A program made the translations under genes and the position numbers. From Taklimakanibacter deserti (GTDB taxonomy: Bacteria; Pseudomonadota; Alphaproteobacteria; Rhizobiales; Aestuariivirgaceae): DNA of 64,000 nt. Below the pieces are notes generated by a model, which was not told where the DNA came from, searched no databases, and was given only the letters and a program-made list of their open reading frames with translations. The first letter of the stretch is position 1, and every line of letters begins with the position of its first letter. Below are positions 17,175-25,099 of the stretch, in pieces. The DNA lies in assembly GCA_003574785.1 (NCBI GenBank), contig QORU01000002.1:1-64000 (forward strand), in the 5' to 3' direction.

Positions 17175-17638
17175 TCAAGCACGGCCACGCAAGGGCGTGG
17201 CCCGTTCCGGCCTTAAGTCGAGCAGCGCCTTTTCGCTCCCATCCATCGCAAACGGCACGGAATTGTGCATGTGGCTAATGCGCCACTGGCCGCCCTCGCG
17301 CCGGAAACAGGCCGTCGCACGAAACCAAAGATCCGTTTCCTGGCCATCTTTCTTGGTTCCGGTCATGTGCTGCAGCCCGTGGCGTAGGCTACGTCGCCAC
17401 CAACGGCGATCTTGAGGTCGAGCGAATCGGAGTTGATCGGCCCTTTCCATGTCTGGAACCATTCATCCAACAGCGCCGGATTGTGGGTAGCGTCCGGTCC
17501 CTGCTCCAGCGGCGGAGCGAGGTCGAATGTAACCGCGTCCTCGGCCAGCAGAGCTATAGCGCCTGCTGCATCCCTGTCATGGAGGGCGCCCGTGAATTTG
17601 CCCAACAGAGAACGGATTTGGCTTTCGTCATTGGCCAT
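17175..17638 (-). pseudogene. SnoaL/NTF2-like protein, frameshifted
   Basis: The first part (MANDESQIRSLLGKFTGAL, DAAGAIALLAEDAVTFDLAPPL) is a clear SnoaL-like/DUF4440 domain and stops early at 17363. The second half of the fold continues in another frame (GLQHMTGTKKDG, DLWFRATACFRREGGQWRISHMHNSVPF) to 17175. Together they would make about 154 residues, the normal family size. The shift lies near 17375-17385 in a GC-rich stretch. It may be a single-base sequencing or assembly error rather than a true loss. Confidence 0.75.
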
Positions 17639-17827
17639 CACCGAGAACTCCAATATCCAGAATTGAGGCGATCCAGCCGAAGGCAGGGTTTCGGTGGGTA
17701 GTTGAAATTTCAACGTGAGTGACGCGTTCGAGTTCCCCTCGCCCCCTTGCCGAGCGATCCGCGAAGATAGTTTCTGCAACCAAAAAGGCCCAACCAGCGT
17801 TTGGGATCACTTACTCATGAGGTTCTG

Positions 17828-19159
17828 GTGAAAAGGCTCCTCGGCGCCCTTCTCGTGCTTGCCGTTATCCGCATTGCCACCGGAGGTGCGTTGTTCCTCT
17901 TCTCTCGCGAACAGGCGACAGTTCCGATTGAACAAGGCTATGGGCCCGATCCCATCCTGCCGGAACCCAATCCGACTCTGATCCCGACAGTCAATATTGC
18001 TACAGCTGCTCAGTGGCCTGAGGGGAGCATGCCGATCGCCGCTTCAGGCTTTGCCGTCAATGAGTTCGCCGGCGGGCTCGATCATCCGCGCTGGCTGCAT
18101 GTGCTGCCCAATGGCGACGTCCTGGTCGCGGAAAGCGATGCCCCTCCCAAGCCCGATCAAGGCTTCAGCCTTCGGGGCTGGGTCATGGACCTGTTCGAGC
18201 GCCAAGCCGGAGCAAAAGTCCCCAGCGCCAATAGAATATCGCCATTGCGTGACCAGGACGGCGATGGCGTTGCCGAAATAACGCAACCGTTCCTCACCGG
18301 ACTCAATTCGCCCTTCGGCATGACACTGCTCGACGGCAAGCTTTATGTTGCGAATGCCGATGCCATCGTCGCCTTTCCCTACCAAGAGGGTGCGACGGAG
18401 ATAACCGCGGCGGCGGAAAAAATCGTCGATCTCCCCGCCGGACGCAATCATCACTGGACCAAGGATGTCATCGCCAGCCGTGACGGCGCCAAGCTTTATG
18501 CGACCGTCGGCTCCAATTCAAATGTCGGCGAGAACGGAATGGATGAGGAAGTCAATCGCGCCGCCGTGCACGAGATCGATCTGGCGACCCGCCAAATGCG
18601 TCTCTTCGCCTCGGGCCTGCGCAATCCCAACGGCCTTTCCTGGAATCCCGTAACCGGCGAACTCTGGGTCGTCGTCAATGAGCGTGATGAGCTCGGCAGC
18701 GACCTCGTTCCCGACTATATGACCTCGGTGCGAGACGGAGGTTTCTATGGCTGGCCCTATAGCTATTTCGGTCAGCATGTCGATGAGCGCGTCGAGCCCC
18801 AGAAGCCCGAACTGGTCGCCAAAGCCATCAAGCCTGACTACGCCCTTGGGCCGCACACCGCCTCGCTTGGTCTCGCATTCAACCAAGGCGATCTGTTTGG
18901 GGCTGCCTTCAAGAATGGCGCCTTTGTCGGCCAGCACGGATCCTGGAACCGCAAGCCGCGCAGCGGCTACAAGGTGATTTTCCTTCCGTTCACAGCAGGC
19001 AAGCCTTCCGGACCACCGCAGGATGTCCTGGCGGGATTTCTCAGTCCCGATGACAAGGCCTATGGCAGGCCGGTCGGGGTGGTCGTCGACCGCAAGGGTG
19101 CCCTCCTCGTCGCCGACGATGTCGGCAACAAAATCTGGCGCGTGGTGCCAGCCAGATAG
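17828..19159 (+). CDS. PQQ-dependent sugar dehydrogenase-like protein (L-sorbosone dehydrogenase type)
   Basis: A 443-residue six-bladed beta-propeller protein with an N-terminal membrane helix or signal ([22 protein letters not shown]). Diagnostic segments are [89 protein letters not shown] and GQHGSWNR, as in GDH/sorbosone dehydrogenases that use PQQ in the periplasm. Actual substrate is unknown. The GTG at 17828, preceded by TGAGG, gives the best N-terminus. Confidence 0.88.
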   Translation: MKRLLGALLVLAVIRIATGGALFLFSREQATVPIEQGYGPDPILPEPNPTLIPTVNIATAAQWPEGSMPIAASGFAVNEFAGGLDHPRWLHVLPNGDVLVAESDAPPKPDQGFSLRGWVMDLFERQAGAKVPSANRISPLRDQDGDGVAEITQPFLTGLNSPFGMTLLDGKLYVANADAIVAFPYQEGATEITAAAEKIVDLPAGRNHHWTKDVIASRDGAKLYATVGSNSNVGENGMDEEVNRAAVHEIDLATRQMRLFASGLRNPNGLSWNPVTGELWVVVNERDELGSDLVPDYMTSVRDGGFYGWPYSYFGQHVDERVEPQKPELVAKAIKPDYALGPHTASLGLAFNQGDLFGAAFKNGAFVGQHGSWNRKPRSGYKVIFLPFTAGKPSGPPQDVLAGFLSPDDKAYGRPVGVVVDRKGALLVADDVGNKIWRVVPAR

Positions 19160-19312
19160 AAGCGCAACGGCACTTTTTTCACGCTGATTTATTCGATGCT
19201 GAACCCCGGCATCATGGTTTCCGGAGTGAACGCTTGGCGTGCGAAGTGATTCGGCGGTAGCGTCCTGTGCAGATCAAGTTGACGGTTTGGGCCGTCATAA
19301 AGTGGATAGACA

Positions 19313-19783
19313 ATGGACGATCAAATTTCGCCTGACCCGATTCTTGAAGTTCTCGTCGGCGTCCTGATCCTGATCATCATTATTTTCGTGCACGGGATAG
19401 GCATGCGGCTGGTCAATCGCCGCTTCAGCGCGGCTTGGGCTCAAGTGACTCCCACGACGCCACATTGGCGCACTGACTCGCTACTTGCCATCGCGATCGG
19501 TTCGCTGGCGGTTGTTCATTTGATCGAGACGTTTCTGTGGGCAGTGCCGCTCAATCTGATGGACATCATACCCAGCATTCGCAACTGCTATTACTATGTC
19601 CTTGAAAGCTATACGACCCTTGGAGAGGGCAATGTCGTTTTGCCGGACCGCTGGCGGCTGATCGGTCCGATCATCGCTATGTCGGGGCTTTTCACCTTTG
19701 GCTGGACCGCCAGCGTGCTGGTGAACATTATGACGGAGTTCGGAAGGCTCGACCGCGCCCGGGCGAGGAAAAGCACTGAATAA
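19313..19783 (+). CDS. Two-helix ion channel-like protein
   Basis: A 156-residue protein with an N-terminal helix (ILEVLVGVLILIIIIFVHGIG), a second helix at residues 62-85, a pore-like re-entrant segment (YYYVLESYTTLGEGNVVLP) and a final helix (LIGPIIAMSGLFTFGWTASVLVNIM). This is the layout of small Ion_trans_2 potassium-channel proteins, but the filter reads TTLGEG instead of TVGYG. Relatives are common in rhizobia and annotated as potassium channels; selectivity here is doubtful. It precedes a convergent MgtC gene. Confidence 0.7.
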   Translation: MDDQISPDPILEVLVGVLILIIIIFVHGIGMRLVNRRFSAAWAQVTPTTPHWRTDSLLAIAIGSLAVVHLIETFLWAVPLNLMDIIPSIRNCYYYVLESYTTLGEGNVVLPDRWRLIGPIIAMSGLFTFGWTASVLVNIMTEFGRLDRARARKSTE

Positions 19784-19822
19784 CCCTGATCGCGACTGCA
19801 ATCTCGATCGACCGAGCGAGGT

Positions 19823-20299
19823 TCATTTATCAGACCCTGCTTTACGTTTGCGCTTCGACACCGAGGGCGCCGGCGCTTCCGGCTGGCTCTCTTCCTTGAT
19901 GAGCGGCAGGAGTTTCAGCGTCAAGAACGTGACGACGGCAATGGTGGTTGCCACTTCATAGGCGCCAAGCCCGACGGCGGTGCCGATGGCCCCCGTGGCC
20001 CACAGGCTCGCCGCCGTCGCAGTGCCATAGACCGAGGCGCCATGCTTCAGGATCGCGCCGCCGCCAATGAAGCCCATGCCGGTGATCAGGCCTTCGACGA
20101 CATAGGCGACGGCCTGCGGCGATTGCTGGAGATGGGCTTCCGCGGCTTGGATGAATCCGCAGCTTGCCAGGGCGACGAGCGGAAAAGTCCGCAAACCCGC
20201 GCTCCGCGCCTCGCGCTCACGGTCCCAACCAATGGGAAACGCCAAGGCATAGGCCGCCGACAGGGCGACGACATGCTGGCCGATCTGAGTGAAGTCCAT
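19823..20299 (-). CDS. MgtC/SapB family membrane protein
   Basis: A 158-residue membrane protein with the MgtC signature: AFPIGWDREREARSAGLRTFPLVALASCGF near residue 20, then GLITGMGFIGGGAILKHG and the GTATAASLWATGAIGTAVGLG helix. MgtC proteins are inner-membrane factors linked to magnesium limitation and intracellular survival; many family members have unknown roles. The Lys-rich C-terminal tail is cytoplasmic. Confidence 0.9.
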   Translation of the reverse strand: MDFTQIGQHVVALSAAYALAFPIGWDREREARSAGLRTFPLVALASCGFIQAAEAHLQQSPQAVAYVVEGLITGMGFIGGGAILKHGASVYGTATAASLWATGAIGTAVGLGAYEVATTIAVVTFLTLKLLPLIKEESQPEAPAPSVSKRKRKAGSDK

Positions 20300-20368
20300 G
20301 CGGCGTCAGCTCGCGACAAACCAGACGATGGGCCCAGGGATGACGCCGGCGAAGGCGCGAAGAAACCG

Positions 20369-20755
20369 CTACGGGCGGTCCCAGTAATAGGGAGCGCTCC
20401 AATAATCGTGAAGCTCACGCTCGCGGGCCCGATCCGTCCAATCGTACTCTCTGTCACGATAGAAGGTTGGCGCGCCTTTCAGCTGCTCCTCTGTGATGTC
20501 CGTTCTATAGCCGCCAAGCGATGTGTCGTATTCGAGCTTGTTCCAAGGAATCGTGTGCTCCTGTTCGCCTATCCCTAAGAAGCCACCGAAAGACATTACC
20601 GCATATGAGACGCGGCCACTGATCTTGTCGATCATCAGCCGCTTGATATCGCCTATGTTGTTTCCGGCTGGATCATAGACATCGGTGCCTTCAACCCGAT
20701 CGCTTTCAATCAAGGGTTTTCCAGTCATCTCTCCAGCCACGCTTGCCTGTACCAC
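20369..20755 (-). CDS. PRC-barrel domain protein
   Basis: A 128-residue soluble protein with a PRC-barrel domain (SDRVEGTDVYDPAGNNIGDIKRLMID, then SYAVMSFGGFLGIGEQEHTIPW), a form frequent in alphaproteobacterial stress regulons. The C-terminus is rich in aromatic and charged residues. A GTG start at 20755 is used, with AGGAGG five bases upstream, which decides it over internal ATGs. A GGAAC-type promoter candidate lies about 40 bases upstream. Confidence 0.88.
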   Translation of the reverse strand: MVQASVAGEMTGKPLIESDRVEGTDVYDPAGNNIGDIKRLMIDKISGRVSYAVMSFGGFLGIGEQEHTIPWNKLEYDTSLGGYRTDITEEQLKGAPTFYRDREYDWTDRARERELHDYWSAPYYWDRP

Positions 20756-20790
20756 AGTATCCTCCTGACATCATCGAATTGTAGCGGGAG

Positions 20791-20815
20791 AACTCGTGAC
20801 GGGTTTCGTTGTTCC
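20791..20815 (-). promoter_or_regulatory. EcfG-like general stress promoter candidate
   Basis: On the minus strand GGAAC (20815-20811) is followed after exactly 16 bases by AGTT (20794-20791). The alphaproteobacterial EcfG consensus is GGAAC-N16/17-CGTT, so the -35 is perfect and the -10 matches three of four. It faces the PRC-barrel gene, a typical target. Confidence 0.5.
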
Positions 20816-20911
20816 TTTTTGATTATTGTCGAAAGCTATGCTGATCCCAAATTCCGTATACTGACGGTGACAGTGGTTTTGGGATCCTTCTCGCTCAAGC
20901 GTCCGTACAAA

Positions 20912-20949
20912 GAAAAACCCGCCCTAGGTGATAAGCATCACGGGCGGGT
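20912..20949 (-). terminator. Intrinsic terminator
   Basis: Minus strand: ACCCGCCC, loop of 17 bases containing a small GTGAT/ATCAC stem, GGGCGGGT, then a TTTTTC tract. It lies downstream of the 62-residue gene ending at 21065. Confidence 0.75.
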
Positions 20950-21064
20950 CAGATGGGTGACGCCCTGCCGAGGGGCTTTGGGAAGGGGCGGCAAGGCGAC
21001 AGCTATCAACGCGCTGCCTGCCCAAAGGTTCCGGCCTGACGCGCGCCTTGCGACCGCTATCGGC

Positions 21065-21253
21065 CTAGCCGGCGCGATACATCTTGGCCAGCTCTTCCAT
21101 CTGAAGAGCCAAGCCCTCATAAGTCTCCGCCATGAAGGCCAGGCTTACGACCGAGGACGCGAACGCGTTCTTGGCCTGCCGGCGACAGTCGTCCGCCTGC
21201 TCTCGATATTGCTTGGCGCGACGCTCATATTCACTGGATTTTACAGTTGCCAT
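21065..21253 (-). CDS. Small helical protein of unknown function
   Basis: A 62-residue protein, almost entirely charged alpha-helix: SSEYERRAKQYREQADDCRRQA followed by FMAETYEGLALQMEELAKMYRAG. Similar short proteins with a YR..A..CR.QA pattern are common hypothetical proteins in Hyphomicrobiales. Two amphipathic helices suggest a helical hairpin or coiled coil. It has its own downstream terminator. Function unknown. Confidence 0.7.
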   Translation of the reverse strand: MATVKSSEYERRAKQYREQADDCRRQAKNAFASSVVSLAFMAETYEGLALQMEELAKMYRAG

Positions 21254-21584
21254 TGCGCCTACAATAAAAAGTTTGCGACCGCTTCGGACCTAAACCCACT
21301 GTCGGAAACCGTACACAGAGCGAAAGACCAATCGCCTCGCATATCGGAGCCAACAGCTTCTTCCTAAAGAAAAGGAGGCTCGAAAGCCCCCATCCCCAGT
21401 TTCCCCATATTTTTTCGAGGAGGATCGGAAGTAACTTGCGATGAATGTGTAAGGAGTCGGCTCACAATTCCAGCTCAATCTCAGATGTCGGCGGAGATTT
21501 TGGGGAACTGTGACGATCGCGCCACACCAGAAGGAACCAAGGCCGTCGCGCAGAATTGTCGCCCTGCCAGCACAGGGTAAGAAC

Positions 21585-21794
21585 ATGCTGAATAAATTCG
21601 CCTTGGTACCTGCCGGCCTGATCAAGCCCGATATGGAGATCATCACCGCCGACGGAAAGCGCGCGGGCTATGTGGCCGACGTGGCATCGGGCGAAATCAT
21701 TTCGCACACGCCCACTCGGCGGATTCCCCTGAGCTGGATCAGACGCATCGAAGACGACGTCTACATTTCCCGCCGTCTTCACCAACTCGATTGA
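21585..21794 (+). CDS. DUF2171 family protein
   Basis: A 69-residue protein resembling the DUF2171 family, a short PRC-like beta barrel: LVPAGLIKPDMEIITADGKRAGYVADV, then RRIPLSWIRRIEDDVYISRRLHQL. Such proteins appear with other PRC-barrel stress genes, as here. ATG 21585 has an AGGG/AAG ribosome site upstream. A small membrane protein gene follows after 19 bases and is probably cotranscribed. Confidence 0.8.
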   Translation: MLNKFALVPAGLIKPDMEIITADGKRAGYVADVASGEIISHTPTRRIPLSWIRRIEDDVYISRRLHQLD

Positions 21795-21813
21795 AGCATT
21801 CGGGGATTCGCTG

Positions 21814-21993
21814 ATGAACAGATCGGCCAAGCCCCTGAGACGTGAAATTCTCCTGGCGGGCCTGGCCCTCGTCACGTTCCTGCTGGCCTGGCTCGAGCTG
21901 ACACCCTATCCCTTCGCAAGCTTGTTCGGCCTTGGCATGGGACTTCTGATCGGCGCCGTCGTCTCCTATACGATGAGGATGAGCCGGAGATGA
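21814..21993 (+). CDS. Small two-helix membrane protein
   Basis: A 59-residue protein with two hydrophobic segments (ILLAGLALVTFLLAWLEL and FGLGMGLLIGAVVSYTM) and a basic C-terminus, hence an inner-membrane protein with both ends probably cytoplasmic. It follows the DUF2171 gene by 19 bases; CGGGGA lies upstream of the ATG. No family recognised. Confidence 0.6.
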   Translation: MNRSAKPLRREILLAGLALVTFLLAWLELTPYPFASLFGLGMGLLIGAVVSYTMRMSRR

Positions 21994-21994
21994 A

Positions 21995-22090
21995 ATGGCC
22001 GATCTGTCGGAATTGTCTGATCCGGTCGACGTAACTCAGAGAGGCTCGTCGATCGAACTAGGACTCAGACCAGGACGACGACCGGACTAA
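21995..22090 (+). CDS. Possible 31-residue peptide
   Basis: ATG one base after the stop of the membrane protein gene, with GGAG five bases upstream, opens 31 codons (MADLSELSDPVDVTQRG, then GLRPGRRPD). Spacing suggests translation, but the sequence shows no conserved feature and could be chance. Confidence 0.3.
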   Translation: MADLSELSDPVDVTQRGSSIELGLRPGRRPD

Positions 22091-22132
22091 AATCGAAAAA
22101 CCTAGCAACACCAATCCGATAACTTCAATTTA

Positions 22133-22226
22133 TGGCGGAGACGGAGGGATTCGAACCCTCGATACGCCTTTAAGGGCGTATAACGGTTTAGCAAACCGCC
22201 GCCTTCAGCCTCTCGGCCACGTCTCC
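22133..22226 (-). tRNA. tRNA-Ser (GCU)
   Basis: Minus strand reads GGAGACGTGGCCGAGAGGC, anticodon loop TTTGCTAA (anticodon GCT), a long variable arm characteristic of serine tRNA (TACGCCCTTAAAGGCGTA), GGTTCGAATCC T-loop, acceptor CGTCTCC, discriminator G and encoded CCA. It reads AGC/AGU codons. Confidence 0.97.
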
Positions 22227-22422
22227 GGCGCGGGTCACCTCATGCCCGGATTTGCTCCGGCTGTGAAGGAAAATCTTGTAAGGAATGGAATCACATTTAG
22301 CGCATGGCACCTCAGGCCAATTGCCTCGCCGCGGGAACCGTGCGACAGTCGCCGGCGTTGAGTGAATCTTGGCGGGCCTACCTCATCGTCGGCCCCGCGA
22401 AACAAGTCCGCAGGAGAGTAAA

Positions 22423-22698
22423 ATGCGCCGGATCATCTTGAGTGTCGCCTTCCTCGGTGCGCTGGCCTTCCCTGCTCTCGCAGCCGAGAATTTCATCCCC
22501 GGCGGCCACACCTATTCGCCCGACAACGATCCCCTGCCCGAGCTCAATAGCGAGCAGGACAACATCAATCTCAACGCCGATCTCATCCAGTCCGAGATCA
22601 ACCGGCAGCAGCGCGAGCGCAAGCTGCTCGACAGCCAGTTCCAGCGCTTCATCAGCGAGCAGGAACTGAAGGGCGGCGACTATTCGCCCGAATATTGA
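22423..22698 (+). CDS. Small secreted protein of unknown function
   Basis: A 91-residue protein with a textbook signal peptide (MRRIILSVAFLGALAFPALAA). The mature part is polar and helical: YSPDNDPLPELNSEQDNINLNADLIQ, then a charged QQRERKLLDSQFQRF helix. AGGAG precedes the ATG. Probably periplasmic; similar unnamed proteins occur in rhizobia. Confidence 0.7.
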   Translation: MRRIILSVAFLGALAFPALAAENFIPGGHTYSPDNDPLPELNSEQDNINLNADLIQSEINRQQRERKLLDSQFQRFISEQELKGGDYSPEY

Positions 22699-22711
22699 GA
22701 CCGATCGATAA

Positions 22712-22963
22712 TCAGTGGATGCTGATCCAGGCGCGTGCCTGGCGTTGTGCTTCGGCAATCTGGTTCGCCGTCATCTCGCGCGAGATCTCGCAACGATAGT
22801 GCCGCGCCTCGGCGCTGCCCCGCAAGGCCGCGATGTTGAACCATTTATGCGCCGCAACGTAATCCTGCTCGACCTCGTGGCCGAGGCAATACATCATGCC
22901 GAGATGGAAAAGCATCTCCGCCGACGTGCCCTCAGGCCGCGACGGCATCTCAGAGCGAGCCAT
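22712..22963 (-). CDS. Short Sel1-repeat protein
   Basis: An 83-residue protein with a single Sel1/TPR-like unit: AEMLFHLGMMYCLGHEVEQDYVAAHKWFNIAALRGSAEA. The LG.MY..G..V..D...A.KWF..AA..G pattern is diagnostic. Members are helical adaptor proteins. AGGAG lies just before ATG 22963. It converges on the small secreted protein gene with a 13-bp gap. Confidence 0.85.
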   Translation of the reverse strand: MARSEMPSRPEGTSAEMLFHLGMMYCLGHEVEQDYVAAHKWFNIAALRGSAEARHYRCEISREMTANQIAEAQRQARAWISIH

Positions 22964-23173
22964 GCTCCTGTCCTTCTCTGTTCGACTTCCCGCCGGTCTT
23001 TTCTGTGTGACCGTGCGGAGATGAGAATGACTCGCCAACCGCCAAGGCCGGGTTAACCGAGAGGCTTAACGGCGGCTGAAGGGCTGCCGCTCGATTTTCG
23101 GAAATATCGAGTCATTCCAGGCGATTAGACGCGAGGGCCAAGGGCCCGCATTTACAGCGCGCTAACCAGGAGA

Positions 23174-24184
23174 TCAGCGCGCGACCGGAACGGCGATGCG
23201 GACGACGAGCGGGAAATGATCCGAGCCGGCATTGCCGCCAATGCGCACCTTCTCCACGCTCTTCACTTCCTCGCTGGCGAAGATGTGATCGATGGCGAGC
23301 TGCGGCAGCTGCAAGCGGGCGGGCCATGTCGGCAGGAAGCCGTCCAGCCGGCGCAACAGCGAACGCTGCTCGAAGACACTCAGCATGCGCGATGTCGGCG
23401 TGGCGTTGAAATCGCCCGCCACGATGCGCGGGCCCGACAGCTTGCGCACCAGGTCGCCGAGCTCGCCCAATTGCGTCAGCTGCGCCCTGAGATAGGGAAA
23501 GCGGATGGTGTGGGTGCCGATGACGGTGAGATCGCCCAATTCCTTGCCGAAAGTGACGCGGATCATCGGCGGCCCCACCCAGCTGGCATGGCTCTCCGAA
23601 TCGGCGATCGGATATTTGGAGAACACCGCCATATAGCAGTGCTCGAGGTGGACGCAGTCCTCCTGATAGCCGTAGCGGCCGCGCAGGCGGTCCTTCAGGG
23701 CGCGCTTCTCCGGCCCGAATTCGAACATCAGCAGGATATCGGGATCGCTGCGCTCGATCTCCTCCGCCAGGGCGTCGACATTGCCGTTCCCCATCCAGCT
23801 GTTGAACGACATGAGGCGGATGAGGCGGTGCCCGGCCGGCGCCTGAATCTGGGCTTCGGGTGAAGCAGCCTCCAGATGCGGCAGGCTGCCGATGACCAGG
23901 ACGCCAATGATAAGGACGATGATGGCGGTGAGCACGCGGGCGAAGGGCATGATGAAGCCCAGGCCGAAGGCTGCGGCGATCAGCCAGAAATGCAGGGAGA
24001 ACTGCGCGAAGACATCGAAGGCGATCCACAGATTGCCGAGCCAGCCGGCGAGCGCGCCCGCAAGGCCGAAGACAAGTCCGAGGAAACAGGCGAAACGTCC
24101 GGCACGGCGCGGCTTCTTCTGCGAGACAGAGTCATCCGTCTCCAATTCCGGCCCGGTCGGGCCGGTTTCAGTCTCGACTGTCAA
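23174..24184 (-). CDS. Membrane-anchored endonuclease/exonuclease/phosphatase family protein
   Basis: A 336-residue protein with three N-terminal hydrophobic helices (FACFLGLVFGLAGALAGWLG, FSLHFWLIAAAFGLGFIM, ARVLTAIIVLIIGVLVIGS) and a C-terminal EEP domain: LMSFNSWMGN near residue 107, the ILLMFEFGPE metal motif, VAGDFNATPTS near 247 and the final GSDHFPLVVRIAV. The domain would face the periplasm, as in VapBC-unrelated EEP proteins of unknown substrate. A TTG start with GAGG upstream is used. Confidence 0.85.
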   Translation of the reverse strand: MTVETETGPTGPELETDDSVSQKKPRRAGRFACFLGLVFGLAGALAGWLGNLWIAFDVFAQFSLHFWLIAAAFGLGFIMPFARVLTAIIVLIIGVLVIGSLPHLEAASPEAQIQAPAGHRLIRLMSFNSWMGNGNVDALAEEIERSDPDILLMFEFGPEKRALKDRLRGRYGYQEDCVHLEHCYMAVFSKYPIADSESHASWVGPPMIRVTFGKELGDLTVIGTHTIRFPYLRAQLTQLGELGDLVRKLSGPRIVAGDFNATPTSRMLSVFEQRSLLRRLDGFLPTWPARLQLPQLAIDHIFASEEVKSVEKVRIGGNAGSDHFPLVVRIAVPVAR

Positions 24185-24201
24185 ATCTGGCCTCGGAATC
24201 C

Positions 24202-24957
24202 CTAGAGCAGCCTGCTTTCGAGCGGCAGGAGCTGCTCGGGTGTAGCAAAACCCGGCAGTGCTTCAAAGCGCTTCTTCCATTCGGCGATCCTCGGATAGGC
24301 CGAGAGATCGAGCCCGGCCTCGGCGGCGAAGCGGATGACGCCATAAGTGTCGATATCGGCAATCGTGGGCCTCCGGCCGGTGAGCCACTCCGACTTGCCG
24401 AGCTCGTGGTCGAGCACGGCGAGCGCGGCGCGGGCCTCGCTGTCATACATGACCTTCACCTCATCGCCGAACTGGCGAAGTCCCCGGGCACGCTGGCGCA
24501 GCCTGAAGACCTGGGTGGCAAGCTTGTCCCACAGCCAGAACATCCATTCGCGCACGCGCTGCTGCTCGAACTCCGTCTTGCCGTCGAACCTGCCGAGCTT
24601 GCCGGCGAGATATTCGAGGATCGCCGCCGACTGGCTGAGGAAAATCTGGCCGTCGCGCAGGCAGGGCACCTGGCCGTAGCGGTTCTTCACCAAATAGTCC
24701 GGCTGCTTCTGGGCGCCCTCGCGCAAATTGACGTGGATGTAGGAGAAAGGATGGCGGCACAGAGAGAGCATCAGCGCCACGGTGTAAGTAGGCCCTGACA
24801 GCGCAAAGCCATGGAGCGTGAACCGCTCCTTGTTGCCCGAGACCGACGCGGCCGGCTTCATACGATGCGACGCCTTCACCGGCCGGCGCGCCGACGGCTT
24901 GGATACAGGCTTCCTTATGGCCGTTTTCTTAACGACCTTCTTCGCTGCCTTGGCCAT
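24202..24957 (-). CDS. Glutathione S-transferase with Lys-rich N-terminal extension
   Basis: A 251-residue protein. Residues about 45-125 are a thioredoxin-like GST N-domain (FTLHGFALSGPTYTVALMLSL, YGQVPCLRDGQIFLSQSAAILEYLAGKLG) and the rest the helical GST C-domain (LTGRRPTIADIDTYGVIRF). The glutathione-contacting motif VPCL and QSAAI are intact. Unusually, the first 40 residues are Lys/Ala/Arg/Pro-rich (MAKAAKKVVKKTAIRKPVSK), histone H1-like. ATG 24957 is fixed by GGAGG seven bases upstream. Confidence 0.88.
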   Translation of the reverse strand: MAKAAKKVVKKTAIRKPVSKPSARRPVKASHRMKPAASVSGNKERFTLHGFALSGPTYTVALMLSLCRHPFSYIHVNLREGAQKQPDYLVKNRYGQVPCLRDGQIFLSQSAAILEYLAGKLGRFDGKTEFEQQRVREWMFWLWDKLATQVFRLRQRARGLRQFGDEVKVMYDSEARAALAVLDHELGKSEWLTGRRPTIADIDTYGVIRFAAEAGLDLSAYPRIAEWKKRFEALPGFATPEQLLPLESRLL

Positions 24958-25099
24958 GCATAAACCTCCGATGGCGCGGCCTCCCGAAAGGCGCGCGCCC
25001 CCCATCATCATTCCGGGTACGGAGTATAGCGCCAATCCATCAGAATCGAAACTGCGGCGTAAGTTGTTGGTAAATCTAAGAAAATTCTTAACGGTTAGG

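Larger units (their letters stand above)
20756..21064. other. Intergenic region with promoter candidate and terminator
   Basis: No convincing coding frame. It holds the GGAAC-type promoter candidate for the PRC-barrel gene (20791-20815) and the terminator of the upstream small gene (20912-20949). Confidence 0.6.
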
